In this document: one piece after another, positions 1 through 9,397 of the stretch
Layout: each line of letters begins with the position of its first letter
Position numbering within the stretch: position 1 is the stretch's first letter
Origin: Ruegeria aquimaris
Lineage (GTDB): Bacteria; Pseudomonadota; Alphaproteobacteria; Rhodobacterales; Rhodobacteraceae
Length of the DNA: 64,000 bases
NCBI RefSeq assembly: GCF_025751555.1
Contig: NZ_JAOWLB010000014.1
Span: 1-64,000, forward strand
Direction: 5' to 3'
Translations under genes and position numbers: made by a program
Notes under the pieces: generated by a model
Databases searched by the model: none
What the model was told of the DNA's origin: nothing
Seen by the model: the letters and a program-made list of their open reading frames with translations, nothing else

Positions 1-100
1 CGCCGCGTGGCAACTCGCTACGACAAAACCATGGAAAGCTTCCTGGGTTTCATCGACATTACCTCCATCCGGCTTTGACTCAGACATTTGTCAACATGAC
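1..100 (+). mobile_element. 3' end of IS5-type insertion sequence (transposase C-terminus)
   Basis: Frame 1 encodes RRVATRYDKTMESFLGFI and a few more residues, the C-terminal signature of IS5-family DDE transposases (an Arg-Tyr-Asp-Lys block followed by a hydrophobic segment ending in IRL). A TGA stop lies at 76-78. The codons after it read L-R-H-L-S-T and then a second TGA at 97-99, which looks like the normal end of the protein with a Trp codon changed to stop. The element seems to finish at about base 100, where cyclase coding sequence begins; CTAG at 101-104 fits the YTAR target duplicated by IS5-group elements. Only this end is in the window, so the subgroup, the terminal repeat and the other target copy cannot be checked. 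Confidence 0.8.
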
Positions 101-1738
101 CTAGTGGAATTTGCAAGTGTGGTTGAAGCGGTAAAATGTGCATGGGAAATTCAGTCCAGCGTTGCCCGCTACAACTCGGCGTCCGAAGCTGGACGCGAGA
201 TTTTGTTTCGGATCGGCGTCAACGTTGGCGACGTGATTGCCAATGGCCAAGACCTGCTTGGCGATGGCGTGAATGTTGCAGCCCGGTTGGAAGCTATTGC
301 TGATCCGGGCGGTATCATCGTCAGTAAGGCGGTGGCTGACTACGCCAAAGGCAAAACTGACTTCTATTTTCACCCGCTGGGTTCCAAGCGTCTTAAAAAT
401 ATTGACCGTCCGGTGGAAGTTTACAGCGCTAAATCTGAAGCCCCTGCGCCGGAGAAAAGGCGCACTCCACTCTTGTCTGCTGCATTGGCTGTCATTCTGG
501 CACTTTGCGCAGGTCTGTTTTTTTGGCTATCCCCTTTCGATTCCAAGCCTTCAGGTCCGCCGCGAATTGCCATCCTCGCTCTGGACGACCACAGCACCGG
601 CGACGACAAAGGCTGGCTCAGCGACGGAATTGCGGAAGGTATCATTACGGAACTGGCCAGCTATCGTGAATTTCTCGTACTGGCACGAAACTCAAGCTTT
701 AGCTTCCGAGACAAGCCTACCGATATTACCGAAATAGCAAAGCAATTGAATGCGGATTACGTGGTCGAGGGCAGTCAGCAGAAATCTAAGGACAGGCTCA
801 GGGTGACCGTCCAATTGATCAATGGCCATGACGGTTCGCACATATGGGCGGACGAGTTCGACGCTACCATCGACGAGTTATTCGAAGTCCAATCGCGGAT
901 TGTGCGAAGCATTGCTACGCAGATCGGCAGCGAATTGACCTCGAAACCGCCACCAAGCGGAGGAAGACCAAAGGTAGATGCCCTGCACTGGTACCTGACG
1001 GGTGTGAATGAGTTCCAAAAAAGAACTCCGGAAGCGAGGCAGGCAGCCGCAAAACTGTTCGAACAGTCCATTGAGGCAGATCCCAATGCACCCTTCGGAT
1101 ACGCTGGAATGGCAACCTTAATTTATTTCGATTTGCTTCAGGGATGGGTCTATCCCGATGTACCTCGCAATGAGCTTATTCGACGAGGCATTGAATTCGC
1201 AGAGAAGGCCCTTGATGCGGATCCTACATTTTATGAGTCGCATATTGCGCGTGGCGATCTTCATCTTGCCGTGGGTGAACACGAAGACGCAGTGAAAAGA
1301 TATCAAATGGCGCTTGAATTGAACCCAAGCAGCAGTGAGGCGATGGCCGTCTCAAATGATCCCTTGCTGTACCTCGGTCGTGGCGATGAAGCTGTTGCCT
1401 TGATGGAGCGGGCGATTGACATCAATCCAATAACTCCCGGCTGGTATTTTAATGAGCTTTCCCGCGCTTATTGGGCAGTTGGGCGCTGTGACGAAGGACT
1501 TGCAGCGATCAAGCGTAGACCGACGCTCCGGGCATGGGACTACAGGGCAATGATTGTCAACCTTACATGCCTCGGCGAAATAGACGAAGCAAAAAAAGCG
1601 GCCGCCAAGCTTCTGGAGCTCGATCCCGACTTTACGATCAGCGGACACGGCAACCAAATTCGCGAGACGGTAAATAACCCGGAGTTCCTTGAGCGTTGGT
1701 TAAACGGCCTCCGGGCAGCCGGATTACCAGAGAACTGA
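101..1738 (+). pseudogene. 5'-truncated class III adenylate/guanylate cyclase with TPR domain
   Basis: The reading frame is open back to the window edge, but homologous sequence starts only at about base 101 (H-D-L-V-E-F, the remains of the usual GDGLLVEF segment). Counting from the GTG at 104, the protein keeps RIGVNVGDV (36-44) and GDGVNVAARL (53-62), so the late catalytic Asn/Arg region survives. The N-terminal part holding both metal-binding aspartates of class III cyclases is gone. After that come one membrane segment (about 122-142), a TolB/FlgO-like periplasmic domain (about 150-280) and TPR repeats up to residue 540. Codon use is less GC-rich than downstream genes. I infer insertional inactivation by the adjoining IS. 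A shortened protein could still be made from GTG 104, but cyclase activity is not expected. Confidence 0.8.
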
Positions 1739-2003
1739 ACCAGCTAGAATTTGACCAATTTTGTCATCTTGGCATCCTGACGGATTTTGAGCGGCGGCTA
1801 AGTCCCGCAAAGCTGTTTCTGATGACCGACGTAGCGCATGACCACTCCCCGCCGACCGCCAATTGCGCCTGTTTGCAGCCGCCCGAGGGTGATTGCGCCC
1901 CGGCAGAGGTGCTGACGACGCACGAAATGCGACGCTTTTCCAAAAAACAGCAGGATCGCGCGCGAGCCTGCGTCCCTTCGGTCTTACCTGGAAAAGGCAG
2001 GTC

Positions 2004-2747
2004 TCACCCTTCGCGCAGGTACCAGTCGTCAAATCGTGAAACGTCCTCCAGCACCCGGCGATACCCTTTCGAGGTCAGCAAGGCATGGATGTCCTCCCGC
2101 TGGGGGGCGTGGTTGTGTTCCACCGTCATCACCCCAAAGGTCCAGCGGTCGAAGTCGAAGGCGTTCAGGATGTCGAACTCGCTGCCCTCGGTGTCGATCG
2201 AGATATAGTCGATATGCGCGGGGGCCTTGTGGGTTTCCAGCAGGTCGACCAGCGAGATGGTCTCGACCTTGTAATTCTGGCCCCGCAACCGGCGTGACGA
2301 TTTGACGAAGGTCGAGATGCCCGAATTCTCTCCGCGCGGTGCCTCGGTGAAGGCGAGCGTCTCGCCCGTGGTGTGCCAGACACAGCGGGTTTCAATTGTA
2401 CATTTCCGGTTGGCCTTGAGCGCATCGTGCCAGCCACGGGCCGGTTCGGCGAGGATGCCGGTCCAGCCGAAATGGGTTTCCATCAGATAGCTGTTGTTCA
2501 GCTCGATGCCGTCTGTTGCGCCAAATTCGACAAAGAACCCGCCGGTCTTGAACCCGCATTGCGTCAGGGCAAACAGGTCCTGGCGAAGCTGCGATCTGGA
2601 GTCCTTCAGCAGGTCGATGCAGCGGCTTCTGTCGTCCGGAGCGGTTGCCTTGAGGAACTCCAGATCGAACCACGACTTTTCGCGCTGTTGCAGTTGCTTC
2701 AGACGATCGCGGCGGACAAGGGTTGTGTTCGAGATCAAGTGGCTCAC
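2004..2747 (-). CDS. FkbM family methyltransferase
   Basis: This 247-residue protein carries the FkbM-type SAM-dependent methyltransferase fold. The glycine-rich SAM site FVEFGATDG is at 72-80, and an acidic motif YISIDTEGSEFDIL (about residues 180-195) is typical of the family. FkbM enzymes O-methylate sugars, polyketides or other small molecules; the substrate here cannot be told from sequence. No signal peptide is visible, so it should be cytosolic. The start is GTG at 2747. No sugar-biosynthesis gene adjoins it, and the 265 bases between its stop and the cyclase remnant hold no gene I can support. Confidence 0.8.
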   Translation of the reverse strand: MSHLISNTTLVRRDRLKQLQQREKSWFDLEFLKATAPDDRSRCIDLLKDSRSQLRQDLFALTQCGFKTGGFFVEFGATDGIELNNSYLMETHFGWTGILAEPARGWHDALKANRKCTIETRCVWHTTGETLAFTEAPRGENSGISTFVKSSRRLRGQNYKVETISLVDLLETHKAPAHIDYISIDTEGSEFDILNAFDFDRWTFGVMTVEHNHAPQREDIHALLTSKGYRRVLEDVSRFDDWYLREG

Positions 2748-2813
2748 GGGGACGTTACTCCGAAGTTACCGCTTCTGGGTACCGATCCCGTCAGGGTCAC
2801 GCAAGAGACATTG

Positions 2814-3425
2814 TCAGTCGGGCTCGATCAGTCCCAATCCACGCAGATAGATCCCGACCCCTGTTTCCAGCAGATCCTCGGGCGGAAAAGGTGAGGCGGT
2901 ACCTGTGTTTCGGGCATAAAGTTCAACCACCCCGTGGCTCATGGCCCAGATATGGGCGGACACCATTGACGCAGGCGGTCTGCGGTTGGTCGGGATATGC
3001 TGGCTGAGGTCGGATGCCGCCTGTTCCAGAACCGCCTTTGCCCGGTTCGCAGCGGCGGCCAGGTCCGGATCGCGATTTAGCGATACGCCGCTTTCGAACA
3101 TCGCGATATAGTGGCCCGGATGTTTGCGGGCAAAGGCGAGATAGGCCCGGCCCGTCGCCTCGAACGCGGCCAGGGCCGAAGGCTGGCCCTTGTCATAAGC
3201 GTATTGCATCAGGTCGGCGAACATCTCGAACCCTTGGCGCGCGGCCTCGGCGATGAGGTCCTCGCGCCCGTCAAAATGACGATAGACGGCGGCCGGGGTT
3301 ACACCGGCTGTCTTGGCCGCCTCGGACAGGGTAAAACCGGTCGGTCCCTTTTCCCGGATGAGTTCCAGCGCCGCGTCGATCAGGGCCTGTCGCAGGTTGC
3401 CGTGATGGTATCCCTGTTTACGCAT
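2814..3425 (-). CDS. TetR/AcrR family transcriptional regulator
   Basis: A 203-residue repressor-type protein. The N-terminal helix-turn-helix is clear: an alpha-helical lead-in followed by [20 protein letters not shown] (about 31-50), the standard TetR pattern. The C-terminal domain resembles the TetR group with a WHG-type ligand domain. It overlaps the end of ppk2 by eight bases on the same strand and lies downstream of it, so the two are probably co-transcribed. The ligand and the regulated promoter are unknown; the polyphosphate kinase or the upstream hydrolase is the simplest guess, but nothing in the sequence proves it. Confidence 0.85.
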   Translation of the reverse strand: MRKQGYHHGNLRQALIDAALELIREKGPTGFTLSEAAKTAGVTPAAVYRHFDGREDLIAEAARQGFEMFADLMQYAYDKGQPSALAAFEATGRAYLAFARKHPGHYIAMFESGVSLNRDPDLAAAANRAKAVLEQAASDLSQHIPTNRRPPASMVSAHIWAMSHGVVELYARNTGTASPFPPEDLLETGVGIYLRGLGLIEPD

Positions 3426-4287
3426 CCCAGATTTCCGGGCCTCCGCAGATCTTGCTGTCGGGCTTGCCTATCGCCTTGTCATCCTTGTCGTCATAGTCGA
3501 TGGTCGACAACACGGTCTGTATCGCCGCCATGCGCGCGCGTTTCTTGTCGTCAGAGCGGATAATCGTCCAAGGCGAGCGCTCGGAATGACTGCGGGTCAG
3601 GGTTTCTCCGATGGCTGAAGTGTAGTCGTCCCATTTGTCCAGCCCTTGCACATCCACCGGGCTCAGCTTCCACTGTTTCAGAGGGTCTTTCTCGCGGGCG
3701 AGGAAGCGGCGCAACTGTTCTGCCCGCCCGACGTTCAGCCAGAACTTGAACAGATGAATCCCGTCCTCCATCAGCGCATGCTCAAACGGCAGGGCTTGCC
3801 GAAAGAAGTGTTCGCGCGCCTCGGGCGTACACCAGCCAAACACATGTTCAACCACGCCCCGATTGTACCAGCTGCGGTCAAAGAAAACGATTTCACCGGC
3901 AGACGGCAGGTGCTGGATGTAGCGTTGAAAATACCACTGGGTGCGCTCCGCCTCGGTCGGTTTCGACAGGGCAACGACCCGTGCGCCGCGCGGGTTCAGG
4001 TTTTCGCGGAACCGCGAGATTGTACCCCCCTTGCCAGCGGCATCGCGGCCTTCGAAGACAATCGCGATGCGCGCGCCGGTTTCCTTGACCCAGGCCTGCA
4101 TCTTGACCAGCTCGATTTGCAGATCGTCCATGGCCCGGTCGTAGGTCTTGGACGAGATCTCGTCATCGTAGGGATAGGTCGTGCTGAGAATATCGTCCTT
4201 GCCTGCATCCTTGATGGCCCGGCGGACTGCATCGGGGGCGCGGTCTTTGAAATAGCGCGAGATCTCACCGATAAATGTGTGTTTCAT
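3418..4287 (-). CDS. ppk2: polyphosphate kinase 2
   Basis: Cytosolic kinase of the PPK2 family, which moves phosphate between polyphosphate and nucleoside di- or monophosphates and usually favours nucleotide regeneration from polyphosphate. With ATG at 4287 the protein is 289 residues. Walker [10 protein letters not shown] sits at 80-88 and the second catalytic block FDRSWYNRG at 136-144. Both are hallmark PPK2 motifs, and the length fits a single-domain enzyme. I chose ATG 4287 over the upstream TTG at 4323 because AAAGGACG lies at the right distance in front of it. It is followed by the overlapping tetR gene. Single-domain PPK2s differ in preferring ADP, GDP or AMP, and that cannot be read off here. 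Confidence 0.92.
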   Translation of the reverse strand: MKHTFIGEISRYFKDRAPDAVRRAIKDAGKDDILSTTYPYDDEISSKTYDRAMDDLQIELVKMQAWVKETGARIAIVFEGRDAAGKGGTISRFRENLNPRGARVVALSKPTEAERTQWYFQRYIQHLPSAGEIVFFDRSWYNRGVVEHVFGWCTPEAREHFFRQALPFEHALMEDGIHLFKFWLNVGRAEQLRRFLAREKDPLKQWKLSPVDVQGLDKWDDYTSAIGETLTRSHSERSPWTIIRSDDKKRARMAAIQTVLSTIDYDDKDDKAIGKPDSKICGGPEIWDA

Positions 4288-4341
4288 CCGCAGGCGTCCT
4301 TTGCCGGGGTTGTTCTTGTCCAATATGGAAGCTGCCGCGAC

Positions 4342-5289
4342 CTAACGCAAACCCGCGCGTTGGGCTGCACGCAGCACAGCGGCAACAACGGCGTCCACGG
4401 CGACATGATGCGGCATATGACCGATACCGTCGAGAGCCGTCAGGTTTGCGCCTTTGATCTGGTTGGACAGGTTAACGGCGTGCAGTTCGAAGTTCACCGT
4501 GTCATCGGCAGTGCCGTGAACGATTTCGGTAGGGACGGCAATCTCGCCGTATCGTAGGTGCAGACCGCGGATTTCATCCAACAGAATGGCCCGGTGCCAC
4601 GCATTCGCGCGCAGCGATCCCCGGCGCAGCGACAATCCCGGTCCAAAATGGTTGGCGTAGTCGTCAGGTTCGGCCTGCGGGGCAAAGACATCCTCCAGCG
4701 ACCGGGTCACGTACCAATCCGGGACATAGGCGGTGATCATCGGCACGGCGATGGCCGCCCCAAAGGGATTGGAGGTGACCCGGTACAGCAGATCAAGGGG
4801 CGTGGTCCAGGGGTTGGACGCGGCCGACACCGGGATGAGCGCCGACAGGGCATCGGGGTGATTGACGGCCCAGGCCAGGGCCACCGCGCCGCCATAACTG
4901 TGACCCAGCACCATCGGTCGGTCCGATCCCAGCGCCTGTGCCGCACGGGCCAGGACGGCGGCCTGATGATCAATGCCCGCCGCGTCGTGGGGCAGGGCGT
5001 CCGAGTATCCCAAGCCCGGGCGGTCGAACAGGATGACCCGGAAGTGGTGCGCCAGAGCGGGGGCCAGCGCATAGGTCATGTCGCGGGTGCTTCCGTTCGA
5101 TCCGTGGATCAGCACCAGATCGGGTCCTTCGCCCAGCACCTCGGCATGGATGCGCGTGCCGTCAACCTCGATGAATTGCCCGCGCCGCGGGTGCGAGGCC
5201 TCGGCGCGGTCTTCGTGACGGGCGGCACGCCACAGGGTCAGGGCCCAGAACCCACCGGCAATCAGCGCCAGGACGAGGATCAGGCGCAT
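4342..5289 (-). CDS. alpha/beta hydrolase, membrane-anchored
   Basis: A 315-residue alpha/beta-fold hydrolase. A hydrophobic N-terminal stretch (residues 2-20) should act as a signal anchor, putting the catalytic domain in the periplasm. The oxyanion-hole motif IHGSNGS is at 61-67, the nucleophile elbow GHSYGG at 129-134 (Ser131), and the catalytic His lies in DGIGHMPHH near the C-terminus. The fold suits esterases, haloperoxidase-like enzymes and epoxide hydrolases, and the substrate is not identifiable. It lies six bases below metA on the same strand, so both may be on one transcript, but a role in methionine synthesis is not implied. Confidence 0.85.
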   Translation of the reverse strand: MRLILVLALIAGGFWALTLWRAARHEDRAEASHPRRGQFIEVDGTRIHAEVLGEGPDLVLIHGSNGSTRDMTYALAPALAHHFRVILFDRPGLGYSDALPHDAAGIDHQAAVLARAAQALGSDRPMVLGHSYGGAVALAWAVNHPDALSALIPVSAASNPWTTPLDLLYRVTSNPFGAAIAVPMITAYVPDWYVTRSLEDVFAPQAEPDDYANHFGPGLSLRRGSLRANAWHRAILLDEIRGLHLRYGEIAVPTEIVHGTADDTVNFELHAVNLSNQIKGANLTALDGIGHMPHHVAVDAVVAAVLRAAQRAGLR

Positions 5290-5295
5290 CTTGGC

Positions 5296-6234
5296 TCACC
5301 CCCTCAGATCTGTCGATTCCAGGCCGATCCTGTCAAGGTCGTATGGTGTCGTTTCATAGATCTCGCTGATCCAGTTGCCATAGAGCAGATGCGCGTGACT
5401 GCGCCAGCGGTTCAGCGGTTTGCGGGACGGATCGTCGTCGGGGTAGTAGTTCAGTGGCACATTGATAGCGGTTCCGCCGGCCACGTCGCGATCATATTCC
5501 TGCTTCAGCGTGTCGCTGTCATACTCGAAATGATTGAAGATATAGATCGCCCGATGGCCCGGATCCTCGATCAGGCATGGACCCACCTCGTCGCTGCCAA
5601 GAAGCGTCTTCAGGCCGGGAATCGCATCTATCTCGGCCTGTTTCATCTCGGTCCAGCGACTGACGGGAATGACGAAATCGTCTGAGAAGCCGCGCAGATA
5701 GGGCGAGGCGGGCGCAAGGTTCTTGTGCCGGAAACAGCCAAACGCCTTGTGGTCGAGTATGTGTTTCCTGACGCCATGGAAATGGTTGATCATCGCCATG
5801 CCGCCCCAGCAGACGCCAAAGGTCGAATGCACGTTGGTTTGCGTCCAGTCAAACACCTCGCGCATTTCATCCCAATAGGTGACATCGCCGAATTCGAGAT
5901 GCTCGATGGGCGCGCCGGTGATGATCAGCCCGTCGAACTTCTCGGCCTTTACTTCCTGAAAGGGACGATAGAATTCTTCCATGTGCTCGGCGGCAGTGTT
6001 CTTGGTCTGATGTTCGGTCATCCGGATCAGGCTCAGTTCGATCTGAAGCGGCGTGGCGCCGATCAGACGGGCGAACTGGTTCTCGGTCTGGATTTTTTTC
6101 GGCATCAGGTTCAACAACCCGATCCGTAGGGGGCGGATGTCCTGCCGCGCGGCCTGATCCTCGGACATGACCATGACGCCCTCGCGGCTGAGAACGTCAT
6201 AGGCGGGCAGATGTGCGGGGATCTTGATGGGCAT
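5296..6234 (-). CDS. metA: homoserine O-acyltransferase MetA (predicted acetyltransferase)
   Basis: Activates homoserine by O-acylation, the first committed step of methionine synthesis. With ATG 6234 the protein is 312 residues and keeps the numbering of characterised MetA proteins: nucleophile Cys142 in FGVCWGG, and His235 and Glu237 in FNHFEYD. Position 111 is Glu (APIEHLEF). Published work on Bacillus MetA links Glu111 to acetyl-CoA use and Gly111 to succinyl-CoA use, so acetyltransferase activity is predicted despite the common name homoserine succinyltransferase. A longer frame begins at 6294, but it would overlap the next gene and adds non-conserved residues. The 34-base gap upstream leaves no space for a riboswitch directly in front. 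Confidence 0.92.
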   Translation of the reverse strand: MPIKIPAHLPAYDVLSREGVMVMSEDQAARQDIRPLRIGLLNLMPKKIQTENQFARLIGATPLQIELSLIRMTEHQTKNTAAEHMEEFYRPFQEVKAEKFDGLIITGAPIEHLEFGDVTYWDEMREVFDWTQTNVHSTFGVCWGGMAMINHFHGVRKHILDHKAFGCFRHKNLAPASPYLRGFSDDFVIPVSRWTEMKQAEIDAIPGLKTLLGSDEVGPCLIEDPGHRAIYIFNHFEYDSDTLKQEYDRDVAGGTAINVPLNYYPDDDPSRKPLNRWRSHAHLLYGNWISEIYETTPYDLDRIGLESTDLRG

Positions 6235-6268
6235 TTGGGGGCTGTCTTTGTGATCGGGAAAGGGAAAG

Positions 6269-7141
6269 CTAGGTCTGTGCCGCGCGCACCTCAAGGGCGC
6301 TGGCGATCAAATCATCGAAATCGGCGGCATTGCGGACCGCGCCGATCTGGTCTGCGGTCACGGTGATCCCCCATTTCTCGGCCATCGCGGCATAGCGCGG
6401 CTGGCGGTGCGCCAGCGCCTGGGCATAGGTCCAGCGCAGAAAGGCGGGCGGGTCGACACGGTCGGGCGACAGATCGTTGAGCGACAGGTACTTGTCCCAG
6501 ACACGGGTCAGGAACTCGGGCTGGTAGGCCATTGGCTTGGGGTCGCGATCGAACCGGCGGATCAGCTTTTCGGTATGCGCCTCGTCGCCCTTGATCCAGA
6601 TCATCAGCGTGTGCTGGCTGAGGTTCCTCAGGATCGGATCCTCGGGATTATCGGCATCAACCCATTCGCAGATTGATCCGCCAGTGTCGCAGATAAAATG
6701 CGGATAGCCATAAAGCCGTTCGGCCCGGTCGATGAAATATTCAGTATCCAGAAGGGCATAGATCTCGGCATGGCGGAACTGATCCTGCCGCCGTCGGTAC
6801 TCGGCTATGTCGAGGCCGCCCAGTGCCGGGTCGCCCGGCGTGCCCAGATAAGAGGCCACCGGCTTGAGGTTCTCGAAGCTGATATTCGAGCCGATATAGA
6901 TCGAATCCGTCATCAGAAGATCGCGCAGAAACGGCACCTTCATCGCCTCGGCCTTGGCATTGTCGGCGATGAACTCGCCCATGTAGCGGGTGCCGATGCG
7001 ATAGTCGATCGAGTAATGGAACCAGTTTCCGGCATCCCGCAGAATATTCGAGACATAGGTCTTGCCCAGTCCCGACATGCCAAAAAACAGCACCTTCTTG
7101 CGCGCCGCATCGCGCCATTCCTGAGCCGAGCCGTAGATCAT
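6269..7141 (-). CDS. P-loop ATPase/kinase-like protein of unknown function
   Basis: A 290-residue soluble protein with a clean Walker A at the N-terminus ([10 protein letters not shown], 19-28). A possible Walker B-like segment HFICDTGGS lies in the middle, followed by an acidic, tryptophan-containing C-terminal half without a named domain. The layout resembles small nucleotide kinases more than ABC or AAA+ proteins, since no signature motif, sensor or second region of homology stands out. It lies 34 bases upstream of metA on the same strand, so co-transcription is likely and a link to methionine metabolism is possible but unproven. I do not recognise a characterised homologue. Confidence 0.75.
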   Translation of the reverse strand: MIYGSAQEWRDAARKKVLFFGMSGLGKTYVSNILRDAGNWFHYSIDYRIGTRYMGEFIADNAKAEAMKVPFLRDLLMTDSIYIGSNISFENLKPVASYLGTPGDPALGGLDIAEYRRRQDQFRHAEIYALLDTEYFIDRAERLYGYPHFICDTGGSICEWVDADNPEDPILRNLSQHTLMIWIKGDEAHTEKLIRRFDRDPKPMAYQPEFLTRVWDKYLSLNDLSPDRVDPPAFLRWTYAQALAHRQPRYAAMAEKWGITVTADQIGAVRNAADFDDLIASALEVRAAQT

Positions 7142-7194
7142 TCTGCACCGCTATCCCTTGTCAGGGCCGTTGTTAATGGGCCTCACGCCCATGG

Positions 7195-8091
7195 TCAATC
7201 GCGGCGGCGCGGGCGGTTGAGAACAATCAGCCCCAGCGCAAGCAGGGCAAAACCCGCATAGGTGTTGGCCGACAGCGCCTCATGCCGCACCAAGGCCCCA
7301 AGGATGATGGCCACCGGCGGGATAACCAGCGTCACCAGCATCAGGTTCGATGCCCCCGCCATCGCCAGGACGCGGTAATACAACATATAGGCACCGGCGG
7401 TGGCGACCAGCGAATAATACCCGACCGCGGCCCAGGTGCGCGGTTGCAGGTCGAATTGCGGTGGACCATCGACCAGCAGGGTCAGCGGAAGCAGCAGCAG
7501 GGTCGAGCCGGTCAACATGCCCGCAGCCGCCAGCTGCGGTGGCAGATGGCCAAGCCGCAGCCGCGCCCAGGCGCTCGCCAGCGCATAGGACAGTGTCCCG
7601 GCCAAAACCGCCAGTTGCGCGGTCGAGCGCAGGCTGAACTGGGCCAGATGCCCAAGGCCGATGGTTGTCGCGACGCCAAGAAACCCAAGCGTGACACCCG
7701 CGAGCCGCCGTTTGGTCAACCGCTCGTCGGAAAAGACCAGCGTGGCGACCAGAACCCCGAAAATGGCCGTTGTCCCGTTCAGGATCGAGGTCAGCCCGCT
7801 TTCGATATGCTGTTGTGCCCAGGCCATCAGGACAAAGGGCACAACGTTGTTGAGCGCACCCATCACCAGAAAAGCCGCCCAGATCCGGGGATCGCGCGGC
7901 AGCGGAATGCGACCGATCAACACCACCACCCACAACAGCAGAGCCGCCCAGAATGTCCGATGCAGCACGGTGGTCAGCACCGGCAATTCATCCAGCGCGA
8001 TGCGGATGGACAGAAAAGAGGCGCCCCAAATGAGGCCGAGCAGCAACAGCTCGGCCCAGGCGCGCGCGGAAAGGGTCTTCTGATCACTCAT
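7195..8091 (-). CDS. EamA-family (DMT superfamily) transporter
   Basis: A 298-residue inner-membrane permease with the duplicated EamA architecture: about ten hydrophobic segments in two halves of five, including the GLIWGASFLSIRIAL start typical of the family and a second-half GAYMLYYRVL segment. EamA proteins export or import metabolites such as amino acids or nucleosides; the substrate is unknown. The frame stays open for another 212 codons upstream, but that part is arginine-rich and runs through the FadL gene, so ATG 8091 is the start. It lies 53 bases below the FadL-like gene. Confidence 0.88.
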   Translation of the reverse strand: MSDQKTLSARAWAELLLLGLIWGASFLSIRIALDELPVLTTVLHRTFWAALLLWVVVLIGRIPLPRDPRIWAAFLVMGALNNVVPFVLMAWAQQHIESGLTSILNGTTAIFGVLVATLVFSDERLTKRRLAGVTLGFLGVATTIGLGHLAQFSLRSTAQLAVLAGTLSYALASAWARLRLGHLPPQLAAAGMLTGSTLLLLPLTLLVDGPPQFDLQPRTWAAVGYYSLVATAGAYMLYYRVLAMAGASNLMLVTLVIPPVAIILGALVRHEALSANTYAGFALLALGLIVLNRPRRRD

Positions 8092-8144
8092 ACGTCCTTG
8101 TGCCCGACCTCGTACCCAGGCGCGACCCGTTTCCTGCGCCTTGC

Positions 8145-9260
8145 TCAGTTCAGCGCATAGGTGATCTGGAACCCGACGCTCCAGGCGCTGTTGCCGGTGA
8201 AGCGGGCACCGTTGTTGGTGGTGGCATCGCCCAGATCGGTATAGCGCACGCCGCCCGAGATCTTGGCCTGCTCCAGCGAATAGGTGCCGCCCAGACCGAT
8301 ACTCCAGAACCCGTCGGTGGGGCCCAGGTCGGAGAGGCTGTCGCCTGAGCGCCGTTCGTATCCCAGCGTCACCGCGCCCGAGAAGGCCTCGGAGAACTTG
8401 CGCCCAAGGCCCAGCGAATAAGTCACCGTATCGCTGTCGTAATCGACCAGGTTGCTCAGCGGCGGATAGTTGGGCGGGTTGTAGACCAGCGCGGTCCAGT
8501 CGACCCAGCGCACGCTGCCGAACAGCAGCGTGTCGGCGGCGATGCCGGTCTGGAAATCCAGATTCACAGATTGTGGCGTGCTGATCGTGCTGGATGAGGG
8601 CAGGGTGGCCACGAAGCCCGGCGGCGCAGGCGGCGGCGGGTTCAGGCTCTCGCTTTGTTCCAGGGTATGGTCGATGGCCGAATTGTAGGTCAACGCCACC
8701 CGTGCGGCGATGTCGGGCCGCTCCCATGCGACGCCTACCACATAGCCGAAATCGACCGGGCTGTCGGTGGTTACACTGTATCCGGCGGCGGCTGGCACGG
8801 TGACGCTGGCCTCGGCCCGCTGGGCGCGCAGGCCGCCGATCACGCTCAGCCCCCGGTCAAAGCGATAGCGGAACAGGGCGGTCAGCGCGTCGGTATCGGC
8901 CTTGGCCCTCAGCACGTCACGGCGCCCGCCCGGCACCGGGTTTTGCGACAGCGGATAGGCCGCGTCATAGGTGATGTCGGCGCCAAAGGGTTGGTCATAG
9001 ATCAGCGCGAAATCCAGCCGGTCGGTGAGCGCTTTCTTGTAGGCGAAATGCGGGGTGACAAAACTGTTGGCCACATTGCCCGAAGGCACGCCCCCCAGGC
9101 TGCCGCTGACGCGGGGATCGGTCCAGCCGAGGCGAAACTGGATCACATCGCCGTCCTCGAACAGGATGTTGACGCCCTGGCCTGACCGGTCAAGGCCGCC
9201 CGCCTGTGCCGCCACCGTCAGGGCGCACAAAGCCAGCGCACTCGAAAGCGCGTATCTCAT
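8145..9260 (-). CDS. OmpP1/FadL/TodX family outer-membrane channel
   Basis: A 371-residue precursor with a signal peptide (about 1-20, cleaved after AQA) and a beta-rich mature domain ending in the pattern FQITYALN, as expected for a beta-barrel outer-membrane protein. FadL relatives admit long-chain fatty acids or small hydrophobic compounds. The early hydrophobic GGLDRSGQGVNILFEDGD region and repeated aromatic strands fit that family. The protein is shorter than E. coli FadL (about 420-446 residues), so the substrate may differ. No fatty-acid degradation gene lies nearby; the downstream EamA gene may share its transcript. Confidence 0.83.
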   Translation of the reverse strand: MRYALSSALALCALTVAAQAGGLDRSGQGVNILFEDGDVIQFRLGWTDPRVSGSLGGVPSGNVANSFVTPHFAYKKALTDRLDFALIYDQPFGADITYDAAYPLSQNPVPGGRRDVLRAKADTDALTALFRYRFDRGLSVIGGLRAQRAEASVTVPAAAGYSVTTDSPVDFGYVVGVAWERPDIAARVALTYNSAIDHTLEQSESLNPPPPAPPGFVATLPSSSTISTPQSVNLDFQTGIAADTLLFGSVRWVDWTALVYNPPNYPPLSNLVDYDSDTVTYSLGLGRKFSEAFSGAVTLGYERRSGDSLSDLGPTDGFWSIGLGGTYSLEQAKISGGVRYTDLGDATTNNGARFTGNSAWSVGFQITYALN

Positions 9261-9397
9261 TGATCTCTCCCAGATATCTCCGTCCCGCGCAGGTGAGGGG
9301 CTGCGGGGATCTCCCGTTACTCTGAGATCAAGTTATGAAGGTGTACTGATCGGTCAACTCTTAACCAAGGGTCAGCTCGCGCGGGATTGAGCGGGCG

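Noticed and set aside
1739-2003. Possible further transposon remnant between the cyclase fragment and the FkbM gene
   Set aside because: No transposase motif in any frame; the frames present are short and lack ribosome-binding sites.
6235-6268. SAM-responsive riboswitch before metA
   Set aside because: Only 34 bases separate metA from the upstream coding gene, too short for any known SAM riboswitch.
8092-8727. N-terminal extension of the EamA gene upstream of ATG 8091
   Set aside because: The extension runs through the FadL-like gene in another register and is arginine-rich; ATG 8091 gives the normal EamA length.
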